Positions 1 through 5,322 of a DNA stretch of 5,322 nt are shown here, one piece after another; within the stretch, counting starts at the first letter, position 1, and each line of letters starts with the position of its first letter. A program made the translations under genes and the position numbers. Source of the stretch: JAMLGJ01 sp047972145 (lineage in GTDB: Bacteria; Actinomycetota; Acidimicrobiia; Acidimicrobiales; Microtrichaceae); NCBI GenBank assembly GCA_047972145.1, contig JBKEAI010000045.1, positions 1 through 5,322 on the forward strand, given 5' to 3'. Under the pieces are notes generated by a model that was not told the origin of the DNA, did no database searches, and was given only the letters and a program-made list of their open reading frames with translations.

Positions 1-316
1 CGATCGTGCCGTCCCCCGCAGAGGCGACCGCTATCGACAACCTGCCCGGCAGCTCACCGGCCGCTACGACGGCCGCTGCAACCTGATCCTCGTCGGTGAC
101 ATCGGTGGACAGTGCCGCGACCGCAGCTTGCGGGTGGACCAACGGCTCCAACTCGGCGAGGCCCGCGTCCAACTTGTCCTGGGTGCGCCCCACGATGAGC
201 ACCGAAGCGCCGTCGGCGGCGAGGGCCTTGGCCGCCGCCAGACCGATGCCGCTACCACCCCCGGTGACCAACGCGACCGAACCCGAAAGCGCTGTACCCG
301 ACGGCGATGTACCCAT
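1..316 (-). CDS. Short-chain dehydrogenase/reductase (SDR), N-terminal part, cut by window edge
   Basis: NAD(P)-dependent oxidoreductase of the classical SDR family; only the first 105 codons are inside the window and the gene runs off position 1. Seen directly: an N-terminal Rossmann fold with the dinucleotide-binding motif TGGGSGIG at residues 18-25, a beta-2 end reading VGRTQDKLD with Arg44, an adenine-contacting Asp72-Val73 (STDVTD), and the start of beta-4 (SIAVASAG, 94-101). The Arg after beta-2 suggests NADP(H) rather than NAD(H); this is inference from family rules. The usual NNAG/NAG motif reads ASAG, with Ser in place of Asn. The start at 316 is chosen because GGAG lies 6 bases upstream; an in-frame ATG at 328 would add MEKQ but has a poorer ribosome site. 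The catalytic Ser-Tyr-Lys residues lie outside the window, so activity and substrate cannot be judged. It is divergent from the thiolase, which suggests but does not prove a shared acyl-CoA or ketone pathway. Confidence 0.9.
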   Translation of the reverse strand, partial: MGTSPSGTALSGSVALVTGGGSGIGLAAAKALAADGASVLIVGRTQDKLDAGLAELEPLVHPQAAVAALSTDVTDEDQVAAAVVAAGELPGRLSIAVASAGDGTI

Positions 317-322
317 CTGCTT

Positions 323-326
323 CTCC
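323..326 (-). promoter_or_regulatory. Ribosome binding site deciding the SDR start
   Basis: GGAG on the minus strand, 6 bases before the ATG at 316. It lies inside the codons that would follow the alternative upstream ATG at 328, so it favours the shorter form of the protein. Confidence 0.5.
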
Positions 327-369
327 ATCGGTGAGACTCTGGCACAGGTGGCACTCGCGCGTCCGGGGA

Positions 370-383
370 GGACCATAGGACCA
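370..383. repeat. Direct repeat GGACCA, 8-bp period
   Basis: GGACCATAGGACCA: two identical hexamers in the divergent promoter region, overlapping the minus-strand -10 candidate. A transcription-factor site is possible; chance is equally possible for so short a repeat. Confidence 0.3.
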
Positions 384-493
384 CTTCACTTCGATCCGGA
401 CAACTCGCGCAACTATCCTTGTGGCACCGCCCGCCGGGCAACGACGGGCTACCACGGGAAAACCTGGGTTCCAATCGAACGAAGGGGTCGGAA

Positions 494-1678
494 ATGGCTG
501 GTTCAGTGATCATCGGGGGAGCTCGTACCCCAGTCGGCAGGATGTCGGGATCCCTCTCGGGGTTCTCCGCGGCGGACCTCGGTGGGTTCGCCATCAAGGG
601 CGCCCTCGAGCGCGCAGGGATCGCAGCCGATGCGGTCGATTACGTGCTCATGGGCCACGTGCTACAGGCCGGCGCGGGTCAGATCACCGCCCGCCAGGCA
701 GCGGTCGCGGGCGGCATCAGCATGGACGTGCCCGCGATGACTGTGAACAAGGTGTGCCTCTCGGGCATGAACGCCATCGCGCTGGCCGACCAGATGATCG
801 CGACCGGGGCCGCCGATGTGGTGGTCGCCGGAGGCATGGAGTCGATGACCAACGCCCCGTACCTGCTTCCCGACGCCCGCGCCGGCATGCGCATGGGCGA
901 CAAGACCGTCGTCGACTCGATGATGTACGACGGACTGTTCTGCGCGTTCGACCAGGTGGCGATGGGTGCGGGGACCGAGAAGTACGCAGCATCGCTGGGG
1001 CTTCCCCGCGACGCGCAGGACGACCTCGCCGCGAAGTCCCACGAGCGCGCCGCACGCGCCCAGAAGGACGGCCTGTTCGACGACGAGGTGATCTCGGTGG
1101 AGATCCCCCAGCGCAAGGGTGACCCGATCACCTTCTCCGAAGACGAGGGTGTGCGCGCAGGGACCACCGCCGAATCACTCGGCGGACTACGACCCGCGTT
1201 CGACAAGGCCGGCAACATCACCGCAGGCAACGCCTCGCAGATCTCCGACGGCGGTGCAGCGGTGATCGTGTGCTCCAAGGACGCGGCCGACCGCCTCGGC
1301 GCCACACCGATCGCCGAGGTGCTCGCCAGCGGTCAGATCGCCGGACCTGATGCGTCTCTTCTCACCCAGCCCTCGCGCGCGATCAAGGCAGCACTGGAGT
1401 CCTCGGGCATCCCGCAGTCGGACCTCGAGCTCTACGAGCTCAACGAGGCGTTCGCCGCCGTGGGGATCGCGTCGATGCAGGACCTGGGGATCACCGACGA
1501 GATCACCAACGTCAACGGTGGTGCCATCGCGATCGGTCACCCTCTCGGGGCATCGGGCACCCGCGTGGCGTTCACGCTCATCAACGAGCTGCGCCGCCGC
1601 GGTGGCGGCACCGGCGCCGCTGCGCTGTGTGGCGGTGGCGGCCAGGGCGAGGCCCTGATCCTCAAGGCGATCGCCTGA
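494..1678 (+). CDS. Acetyl-CoA C-acetyltransferase (thiolase family)
   Basis: Cytosolic thiolase that either condenses two acetyl-CoA to acetoacetyl-CoA or cleaves 3-ketoacyl-CoA with CoA. The protein has 394 residues, the usual length for the homotetrameric biosynthetic or degradative bacterial enzymes. Seen directly: the N-terminal GGARTPVGR signature (8-16); nucleophile Cys88 in VNKVCLSGMNAI; GGMESMTNAPYLLP (113-126); NEAF with Asn317; His349 in NGGAIAIGHPLGASG; and the second catalytic Cys379 in ALCGGGGQGEA. All four catalytic-site residues are therefore intact. The segment after His349 (GASGTR) is canonical, while LTQPSRAIKAAL (290-301) is somewhat divergent. The start ATG at 494 is chosen because AGGGG (483-487) lies 6 bases upstream and the protein begins at the family's usual N-terminus; the same frame stays open upstream to 419 but that extension does not resemble thiolase. 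The gene name (atoB, phaA or fadA-like) cannot be settled from sequence alone, since chain-length preference is unknown. Confidence 0.95.
   Translation: MAGSVIIGGARTPVGRMSGSLSGFSAADLGGFAIKGALERAGIAADAVDYVLMGHVLQAGAGQITARQAAVAGGISMDVPAMTVNKVCLSGMNAIALADQMIATGAADVVVAGGMESMTNAPYLLPDARAGMRMGDKTVVDSMMYDGLFCAFDQVAMGAGTEKYAASLGLPRDAQDDLAAKSHERAARAQKDGLFDDEVISVEIPQRKGDPITFSEDEGVRAGTTAESLGGLRPAFDKAGNITAGNASQISDGGAAVIVCSKDAADRLGATPIAEVLASGQIAGPDASLLTQPSRAIKAALESSGIPQSDLELYELNEAFAAVGIASMQDLGITDEITNVNGGAIAIGHPLGASGTRVAFTLINELRRRGGGTGAAALCGGGGQGEALILKAIA
1665..1676. repeat. 12-bp palindrome AGGCGATCGCCT, copy 1
   Basis: Perfect palindrome ending in the thiolase stop codon region (Lys-Ala-Ile-Ala-stop). 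The identical 12-mer recurs at 4530-4541 in dnaX, and its 10-bp centre GGCGATCGCC also at 4372-4381. In every copy it encodes Ala-Ile-Ala as GCG ATC GCC, so codon preference may explain it. Confidence 0.5.
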
Positions 1679-1697
1679 GGATCTACCACCCGACGCC

Positions 1698-1736
1698 TTC
1701 AGGGCGCGATTTCAGGGTGCGCCTTCAGGGTGCGGG
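1698..1736. repeat. Three tandem 13-bp units with core TTCAGGGYGCG
   Basis: Cores begin at 1698, 1711 and 1724, so the period is exactly 13. The 11-base core is TTCAGGGCGCG once and TTCAGGGTGCG twice, each followed by two variable bases. It sits just after the thiolase stop, in the gap before the convergent recR end. The period is not a multiple of three and no gene covers it, so it is not coding repetition. Function unknown; it may be a slippage product or a protein-binding array. Confidence 0.7.
1701..1725 (+). terminator. Possible hairpin after thiolase
   Basis: AGGGCGC (1701-1707) can pair with GCGCCTT (1719-1725), giving a 7-bp stem with one G-T wobble and an 11-base loop. There is no T-run after it, so it is at best a weak or non-canonical terminator. 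It is built from the tandem repeat units and may be incidental. Convergent genes make a terminator somewhere in 1679-1794 likely, but no better candidate was seen. Confidence 0.2.
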
Positions 1737-1794
1737 TGTCGGTCAGCTACGACGCCCAGTTGCCGGGTCCGCGGTTCCCGAGCTCACCGGCTCC

Positions 1795-2418
1795 TCAGTC
1801 GGTCGGCGCAGGGTGATCCACCGTGCGCCGACCCTCGAGGGCCCGCCCGAGGGTGAGTTCGTCCGCGTACTCCAGGTCACCACCCACGGGTAGCCCGCTC
1901 GCGATCCGGCTCACGGTGAGTCCCGGCACCCCGAGAACGCGGCCGAGGTAGAGCGCTGTGGCATCGCCTTCGAGGTTCGGGTTGGTGCAGATGATCACCT
2001 CGGTGATCCCTTCTGCGTCCACCCTCGACAACAGCTCACGGATCTTGAGCTGGTCCGGCCCGACACCTTCCAGGTGGTTTATCGCGCCTCCCAGGACGTG
2101 GTAGCGGCCGTTGAACTCCTGGGTGCGTTCCACCGCGATCACGTCTCTGGGCTCCTCGACCACACAGAGCAGGTGTGTGTCGCGGCGTTCATCCGAGCAG
2201 ATCGGGCACACCTCGGTCTCGCTGAGGTTGAAGCAGCGTGCACAGAAGCCGACCCTCTCCTTGGCTGCCACCACCGCAGCCGCGAGACGTCGGCTGTCCT
2301 CCGGGTCGGACTTGAGCAGGTGGTACGCGATGCGCTGGGCCGACTTCGGTCCGATACCGGGGAGCTTCGCGAAGGCATCGATCAGATCCTGGACCGCGGA
2401 TGCTTGTGCCACAGCCAC
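1795..2418 (-). CDS. recR: Recombination mediator protein RecR
   Basis: RecR forms a ring that binds DNA with RecO (and RecF) and helps load RecA on SSB-coated gaps in recombinational repair. The protein has 207 residues, close to the usual ~200. Seen directly: a helix-hairpin-helix region with LPGIGPKSAQRIAYHLL (19-35); a zinc finger formed by Cys59, Cys62, Cys71 and Cys74 (CARC...CPIC); a Toprim domain from about 82 (LLCVVEEPRD) to 176, including TNPNLEGDAT (145-154); and the C-terminal ASGLPVGGDLEYADELTLGRAL (173-194). In the Toprim motif the usual EGEAT reads EGDAT, a conservative change. The GTG at 2418 is chosen because GGAGGAG lies 6 bases upstream and the ybaB stop is one base away. 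An in-frame extension further upstream lies wholly inside ybaB and does not look like RecR. It is the last gene of the dnaX-ybaB-recR operon, an arrangement widely conserved in bacteria. Confidence 0.97.
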   Translation of the reverse strand: MAVAQASAVQDLIDAFAKLPGIGPKSAQRIAYHLLKSDPEDSRRLAAAVVAAKERVGFCARCFNLSETEVCPICSDERRDTHLLCVVEEPRDVIAVERTQEFNGRYHVLGGAINHLEGVGPDQLKIRELLSRVDAEGITEVIICTNPNLEGDATALYLGRVLGVPGLTVSRIASGLPVGGDLEYADELTLGRALEGRRTVDHPAPTD

Positions 2419-2419
2419 G

Positions 2420-2890
2420 TCAGGCTCCTCCGAACAATCCGCCGAGGCCACCACCGAGCGCCCCGCCGAGACCTCCAAGGGGGTCTGCGGCGGCCTGGAG
2501 CTTCGCCACGTCATCATGCGCGTCGCGCCATGCGGCGACGATCAGGTCGCCGAGCATCGATGGGTCATCCGGATCGATCGCCCCGGGATCGATGTCGACT
2601 TCCAGCAGATGTAGGTGGCCGTTGAGCACGATGCGCACCAGCCCACCCCCGGCGGACCCCTCGACGCGTGCCTCGGCGAGCTCGCTCTGGGCGTCACCCA
2701 TCCGCTCGGACATGTCCTGTGCCATCTGCATCATGACGCCCAGGTCGAGGCCACCTTCACCGCCGAGTGCTGCCAACGGGTCACCGCCAGCATCGGGTAC
2801 CTCGGTGCTGTCCGGGCCCATGACCTCCGCGGGTAGGCCACCCTCGGGAGTGGTTCCACCCGGCTCATCGGGTTCGGGGCGGTCGGTCAC
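2420..2890 (-). CDS. YbaB/EbfC family nucleoid-associated DNA-binding protein
   Basis: Small dimeric DNA-binding protein of the YbaB/EbfC family, thought to act as a nucleoid-associated factor; a role linked to RecR and DnaX is suggested mainly by conserved gene order. It has 156 residues, against about 100-135 in relatives. Seen directly: an acidic, Pro/Gly-rich N-terminal extension (about 1-45); the family core from about 50 to 135, with an amphipathic helix MMQMAQDMSERMGDAQSELA (53-72), the hallmark EGSAGGGLVRIVLNG (77-91), DIDPGAIDPDD (99-109) and LGDLIVAAWRDAHDDV (113-128); and a Gly/Leu-rich tail (about 137-156). The GTG at 2890 overlaps the dnaX stop as GTGA and has GAGGAG 5 bases upstream, which supports this start over the internal Met24 or Met53. 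The N-terminal extension is nevertheless the least certain part of the annotation. Confidence 0.92.
   Translation of the reverse strand: MTDRPEPDEPGGTTPEGGLPAEVMGPDSTEVPDAGGDPLAALGGEGGLDLGVMMQMAQDMSERMGDAQSELAEARVEGSAGGGLVRIVLNGHLHLLEVDIDPGAIDPDDPSMLGDLIVAAWRDAHDDVAKLQAAADPLGGLGGALGGGLGGLFGGA
2425..2431 (-). promoter_or_regulatory. Shine-Dalgarno of recR inside the end of ybaB
   Basis: GGAGGAG on the minus strand, 6 bases before the recR GTG at 2418. It is formed by the last Gly-Gly-Ala codons of ybaB, so the same bases serve as codons and ribosome site. This decides the GTG at 2418 over the in-frame GTG at 2412. Confidence 0.75.
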
Positions 2891-5139
2891 TTTGACTCCT
2901 CGGTGTCCACGATCTCTGCACCCGGGAACGCCGCGGCGACTCGGTCGAGTCCCGTCTTGGCGACGTCCGCGTCCTCGAGCTCTTCGAGCGGGGCCGTCAG
3001 GTCCTCGTCTTCATCGGGTGTGGCTCCGTTGGTCCCACCTCCCGAATCGCTGTCCTGTCCCGAGTTGCCCGGCCCCACTTCGGCGTCCTGAGCGGACGGA
3101 GGGAGAGACGCGGTGTCTGCGCCTTCAGCGGACCGGCGCGATGGCGTTCCCGGCGGCCCACCCGTCGTAGCCGATGACGCCCGGGCCCGCGGGTCGGACT
3201 CCGTCACCAGGTCGAGGGTCACCGCGGAGCCGAAGTGGGCAGACAGCCGTGATTCCACCTCGGCGCGGTACTTCTCGGCGCGATCACGGGTGGGGTCGTT
3301 GTCGAGGGCGAACACGGCTGTCTCACCCTCGACGCTCACGAAGCGTCCCGCGCTGAACAACGCCTTGGCCATCCCCTTGAGCTGGGGCACGACGACATCG
3401 CCGAAGGCCATCACTAGCGCCTCCCGGTCGGGTGAGCCGCTACCTGGCGAAGCCGTGGGTGCCCCACTGACCGTCTGCACACCACTGGCCCCCTCGCCAG
3501 GTGCTGCGGGTGTGGCTGGGCTGAGCTCGGCGGACGGTTCGGAAGGTACCGTCGGAGCACCCGGTGTTGATGGTGCCGTCAGCGCGGACCCCCCTTGAGC
3601 CGGCCGAGGATCTTGACCCTGCGCTGCTCCAGTCGGGGGCGGTGACGACGGTCGCCCACCGCCGCGCCGTCGCGGGGGCGGTGGTGGCGGCTTGCGACGT
3701 CCCGAGCGGGGCGGTGCGCCAGCACCCCGGTTTGGCGCAGTGTCTGATCTCGCTGTATCCCGATCCTGCGTCTGTGGTTGGTCTGTCGGGCGTCTGTCAG
3801 CGGATGCGCCGGGATCGTCGGCTGAACCACCGGTCCCGGCCAGTGCGGCCCGCGCTGCCGCGGCGCCACTCGCCGTCGTCGTGCCGGCGGCTGTACTGCT
3901 TGAGGCCTCGGCACTCGATGCCGGAGCCTCTGACACGACCCGACCGGCGGGCGCATCACCGGTACCTGACCCGGCCGCACTGTGTTCGGAGCCGGTGCGC
4001 GTGGTGCCCGCACCCGCTTCGAGTGCCTCGACCCGTTTGGTCAACGCGGCCAACGCGTCACCAACGACCGGAGCGGCCCTGCCCTGCGCGGAGGGCGAGT
4101 CGGCTGCTGTGGTGAGTCCGATGAGCGCGACCTCGAGAGGTACCCGCGGGTCGGCCGCGACCCGCATGTCCACCAGGGCGGTACCCACCCGTTCCATCGC
4201 GGCGGTCAACCCCGCCGAACCCAATTGGTCGGCCCAGTGCTTCAGGCGTTGTGCGTCGGTGTCGACCAGGTGCGGGGTGTCGACACCGAGGGAGGCGAGG
4301 AAGGCATCGCGCACCTCACCCACGAACGCCTCGGCCAGCACCCGCGGGTCGTGGCCGGCACTCACGGCATCGGCGATCGCCAACAGCGCCTTGCCGCTGT
4401 CACGCGCAGAGAGCGCCTCGAAGAGCGCCTCGACCGGTTCTGCTCGCTGGGTGACCCCACCCGCGGCGACGACCTGATCAAGCGCCGAGAGAGTGTCGCG
4501 CACCGATCCCCTGCCGCGACGCACCGCGTAGGCGATCGCCTCGTCGTCGACGTCGAGCCCCGCATCGGCGACCACCCAACGCACGTGTTCGGTCAGTTCG
4601 TCCGCGGAGAGCAGACGGAAGTCGAAGTGCTGGGTGCGGCTACGGATCGTCGGCAGCACCTTCTGCGGGTCGGTCGTCGCCAGCACGAAGCGGACATGCT
4701 CGGGTGGCTCCTCCAGCGTCTTCAACAACGCGTTGGAAGCCTCCTTGGTGAGCATGTGGACCTCGTCGAGGATGTACACCTTGGTGCGTCCGGGCGAACC
4801 CACAGCGGTGCGCTCCACGAGTTCGCGCACCGAGTCGACCCCACGGTTGGACGCTGCATCGAGCTCGAAGAGATCGAAGCTCGAGCCCGCTTCCATCGCC
4901 ACGCACGACTCGCACTCACAGCACGGCTCACCGCCGCTCAGGTTTGTGCAGTTGAGCGCCTTCGCGAGGATCCGTGCGGTGGAGGTCTTGCCCGTGCCGC
5001 GGGGCCCCGAGAACAGATACGCGTGGCCGGCGGTGTCGTCGGACACCGCGTTGCGCAAGGCGGTCACCACGTGTTCCTGGCCCTTGATCTCAGAGAATCG
5101 GCGCGGTCGGTACCGGCGGTAGAGGGACTGGTGGGCCAC
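2887..5139 (-). CDS. dnaX: DNA polymerase III subunit gamma/tau (clamp-loader ATPase)
   Basis: ATPase of the clamp loader that opens and loads the beta sliding clamp and organises the replisome. The protein has 750 residues. Seen directly: the RYRPRRF N-terminus (9-15); Walker A GPRGTGKTS (45-53, Lys51); a zinc module with Cys64, Cys73, Cys76 and Cys79; ELDAASNRGVD (92-102); Walker B YILDEVH (122-128); EEPPEHVRFVLATTD (143-157); the SRC arginine-finger motif as SRT (167-169); and GSVRDTLSALDQV (211-223) in domain II. Domain III follows to about 346. Then comes a low-complexity Ala/Pro/Gly/Ser linker (about 375-568) with a six-proline run at 484-489. A folded C-terminal domain (about 571-648) and an acidic tail ending in LDRVAAAFPGAEIVD (731-745) close the protein. 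The GTG start at 5139 has AGGA 7 bases upstream and gives the family's N-terminus. No A-rich slippery heptamer was seen, so a separate gamma form is not evident. Confidence 0.97.
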   Translation of the reverse strand: MAHQSLYRRYRPRRFSEIKGQEHVVTALRNAVSDDTAGHAYLFSGPRGTGKTSTARILAKALNCTNLSGGEPCCECESCVAMEAGSSFDLFELDAASNRGVDSVRELVERTAVGSPGRTKVYILDEVHMLTKEASNALLKTLEEPPEHVRFVLATTDPQKVLPTIRSRTQHFDFRLLSADELTEHVRWVVADAGLDVDDEAIAYAVRRGRGSVRDTLSALDQVVAAGGVTQRAEPVEALFEALSARDSGKALLAIADAVSAGHDPRVLAEAFVGEVRDAFLASLGVDTPHLVDTDAQRLKHWADQLGSAGLTAAMERVGTALVDMRVAADPRVPLEVALIGLTTAADSPSAQGRAAPVVGDALAALTKRVEALEAGAGTTRTGSEHSAAGSGTGDAPAGRVVSEAPASSAEASSSTAAGTTTASGAAAARAALAGTGGSADDPGASADRRPTDQPQTQDRDTARSDTAPNRGAGAPPRSGRRKPPPPPPRRRGGGRPSSPPPTGAAQGQDPRPAQGGSALTAPSTPGAPTVPSEPSAELSPATPAAPGEGASGVQTVSGAPTASPGSGSPDREALVMAFGDVVVPQLKGMAKALFSAGRFVSVEGETAVFALDNDPTRDRAEKYRAEVESRLSAHFGSAVTLDLVTESDPRARASSATTGGPPGTPSRRSAEGADTASLPPSAQDAEVGPGNSGQDSDSGGGTNGATPDEDEDLTAPLEELEDADVAKTGLDRVAAAFPGAEIVDTEESK
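2896..2901 (-). promoter_or_regulatory. Shine-Dalgarno of ybaB inside the end of dnaX
   Basis: GAGGAG on the minus strand, 5 bases before the ybaB GTG at 2890 and within the last codons of dnaX (Thr-Glu-Glu-Ser). It supports the full 156-residue form and coupling to dnaX translation. Confidence 0.7.
4530..4541. repeat. 12-bp palindrome AGGCGATCGCCT, copy 2
   Basis: Same 12-mer as at 1665-1676, inside dnaX at Glu200-Ala-Ile-Ala-Tyr204. A third copy of the 10-bp centre lies at 4372-4381, encoding Ala-Ile-Ala near residue 255. The core GCGATCGC matches the octamer known as HIP1 in cyanobacteria; here no function is known. Confidence 0.5.
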
Positions 5140-5204
5140 CCCCCGATCCTACGCGTGCGACGGGACCCGTCCGGGCCGGGTGGCCCGCCCGAACGCGCTC
5201 ACGC
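5140..5204 (-). promoter_or_regulatory. ffs-dnaX spacer / dnaX leader
   Basis: The 65 bases between the SRP RNA and dnaX. On the minus strand CGGGCC-ACCC-GGCCCG (5187 to 5172) forms a perfect 6-bp stem with a 4-base loop and no T-run. It could stabilise the SRP RNA end or weaken read-through into dnaX. AGGA (5150 to 5147) is the likely ribosome site for dnaX, 7 bases from its GTG. No convincing -10/-35 promoter was seen, so dnaX may rely on transcription from upstream of ffs. Confidence 0.3.
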
Positions 5205-5322
5205 CCTCGGGAGGCGGCCAGGCGATCTGCGGCACCCCACAGGATCCGTTGAGAGCTGCTGCCTTCCGGCCCTGACCCGGTTCACGGTCTGTGGTTGCAC
5301 AGGACCCGGCCGCCACCCGAGG
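5205..5322 (-). ncRNA. ffs: Signal recognition particle RNA, small bacterial (4.5S) type
   Basis: RNA of the signal recognition particle, which with Ffh targets nascent membrane proteins to FtsY at the membrane. Seen directly on the minus strand: the near-invariant domain IV around GGTCAGGGCCGGAAGGCAGC, with the GGAA tetraloop at 5267 to 5264 and the TCAGG / AGCAG internal loop that binds the Ffh M domain. The two ends pair: CCTCGGGTGGCGGCC (5322 to 5308) with GGCCGCCTCCCGAGG (5219 to 5205), 14 of 15 positions matching and one U-U mismatch. This makes a hairpin RNA of about 118 bases, lacking the Alu domain of the large type. The 5' end may lie a few bases beyond the window edge, and a covariance-model hit may call tighter ends. 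Placement just upstream of dnaX is familiar in actinobacteria. Confidence 0.93.

Larger units (their letters stand above)
317..493. promoter_or_regulatory. Divergent intergenic region between SDR and thiolase genes
   Basis: This spacer must hold the promoters of both divergent genes. Seen directly: on the plus strand TATCCT at 414-419 fits the loose actinobacterial -10 pattern TAnnnT, but no good -35 lies at the right distance. On the minus strand TATGGT (377 to 372) is a similar -10 candidate, with TTGTCC (403 to 398) 20 bases upstream, which is long. Short repeats surround them: GGACCA at 370-375 and 378-383, ACTCGCGC at 353-360 and again exactly 50 bases on at 403-410, and the inverted pair GTCCGG (361-366) / CCGGAC (397-402). 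These could be operator half-sites for a regulator, but no known operator is recognised. No RNA gene is seen here. Confidence 0.35.

Noticed and set aside
167..169. DnaX SRC motif changed to SRT (protein residues 167-169) as a possible defect
   Set aside because: The arginine is kept, and Thr at this place also occurs in mycobacterial DnaX, so it is a normal variant.
419..493. 25-residue N-terminal extension of the thiolase
   Set aside because: The ATG at 494 has a good ribosome site and matches the family's N-terminus; the upstream residues do not.
64..597. 177-codon minus-strand frame spanning the divergent spacer
   Set aside because: Runs through both the SDR (in another frame) and the thiolase start; Arg/Ser/Pro-rich shadow with no family resemblance.
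2074..2625. 183-codon plus-strand frame antisense to recR and ybaB
   Set aside because: Both minus-strand genes have clear family motifs across this stretch; the plus frame has none.
3579..4013. 144-codon minus-strand frame inside dnaX, considered as a frameshifted gamma-form end
   Set aside because: It is the +1 frame of the linker, Arg/Pro-rich, with no slippery site seen at its entry; most simply a high-GC shadow.
3692..4477. 261-codon open frame on the plus strand, antisense to dnaX
   Set aside because: Low-complexity Ala/Ser/Pro translation that mirrors the DnaX linker codons; no domain, and the minus strand encodes an unmistakable DnaX.
1..5322. CRISPR array, transposon, toxin-antitoxin, phage or novel defence system
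   Set aside because: No spaced palindromic repeats, no transposase or integrase motifs, no terminal inverted repeats and no unexplained gene; the window is filled by known housekeeping families.

Overview
This is a high-GC window whose genes are almost all housekeeping. It fits an actinobacterium. The best guess is an Acidimicrobiia-type member of Actinomycetota, because the DnaX N-terminus (MAHQSLYRRYRPRRF..., GPRGTGKTS) looks more like that class than like mycobacteria. This placement comes from remembered family sequences, not from a search. Five protein genes and one RNA gene account for most of the sequence.

Left part (1-1678): a divergent pair. On the minus strand lies the N-terminal third of an NADP-type short-chain dehydrogenase/reductase, cut by the window edge. 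On the plus strand is a complete 394-residue thiolase of the acetyl-CoA acetyltransferase type, with all four catalytic-site residues present. They share a ~177-bp spacer (317-493) that holds short repeats and weak promoter-like elements. The pairing suggests fatty-acyl or ketoacyl-CoA metabolism, but the SDR substrate cannot be read from the sequence.

Middle (1679-1794): a 116-bp convergent gap between the thiolase and recR. It carries three tandem copies of a 13-bp unit and one possible hairpin.

Right part (1795-5322): a minus-strand cluster in the order ffs (SRP RNA) - dnaX - ybaB/ebfC - recR. dnaX and ybaB overlap in GTGA, and ybaB and recR are separated by one base. All three start at GTG, each with a Shine-Dalgarno-like sequence, so the cluster is probably one translationally coupled operon. 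DnaX is the clamp-loader ATPase of DNA polymerase III, YbaB is a small nucleoid-associated DNA-binding protein, and RecR is the zinc/Toprim recombination mediator that works with RecO (and RecF). SRP RNA belongs to membrane protein targeting and is linked to dnaX by position, not by pathway.

I found no mobile element, CRISPR array, tRNA, defence cassette or unknown multi-gene system. The points worth a second look are small: the 13-bp tandem repeat, a recurring GGCGATCGCC palindrome, the long low-complexity DnaX linker, the acidic N-terminal extension on YbaB, and the repeats in the divergent promoter region.
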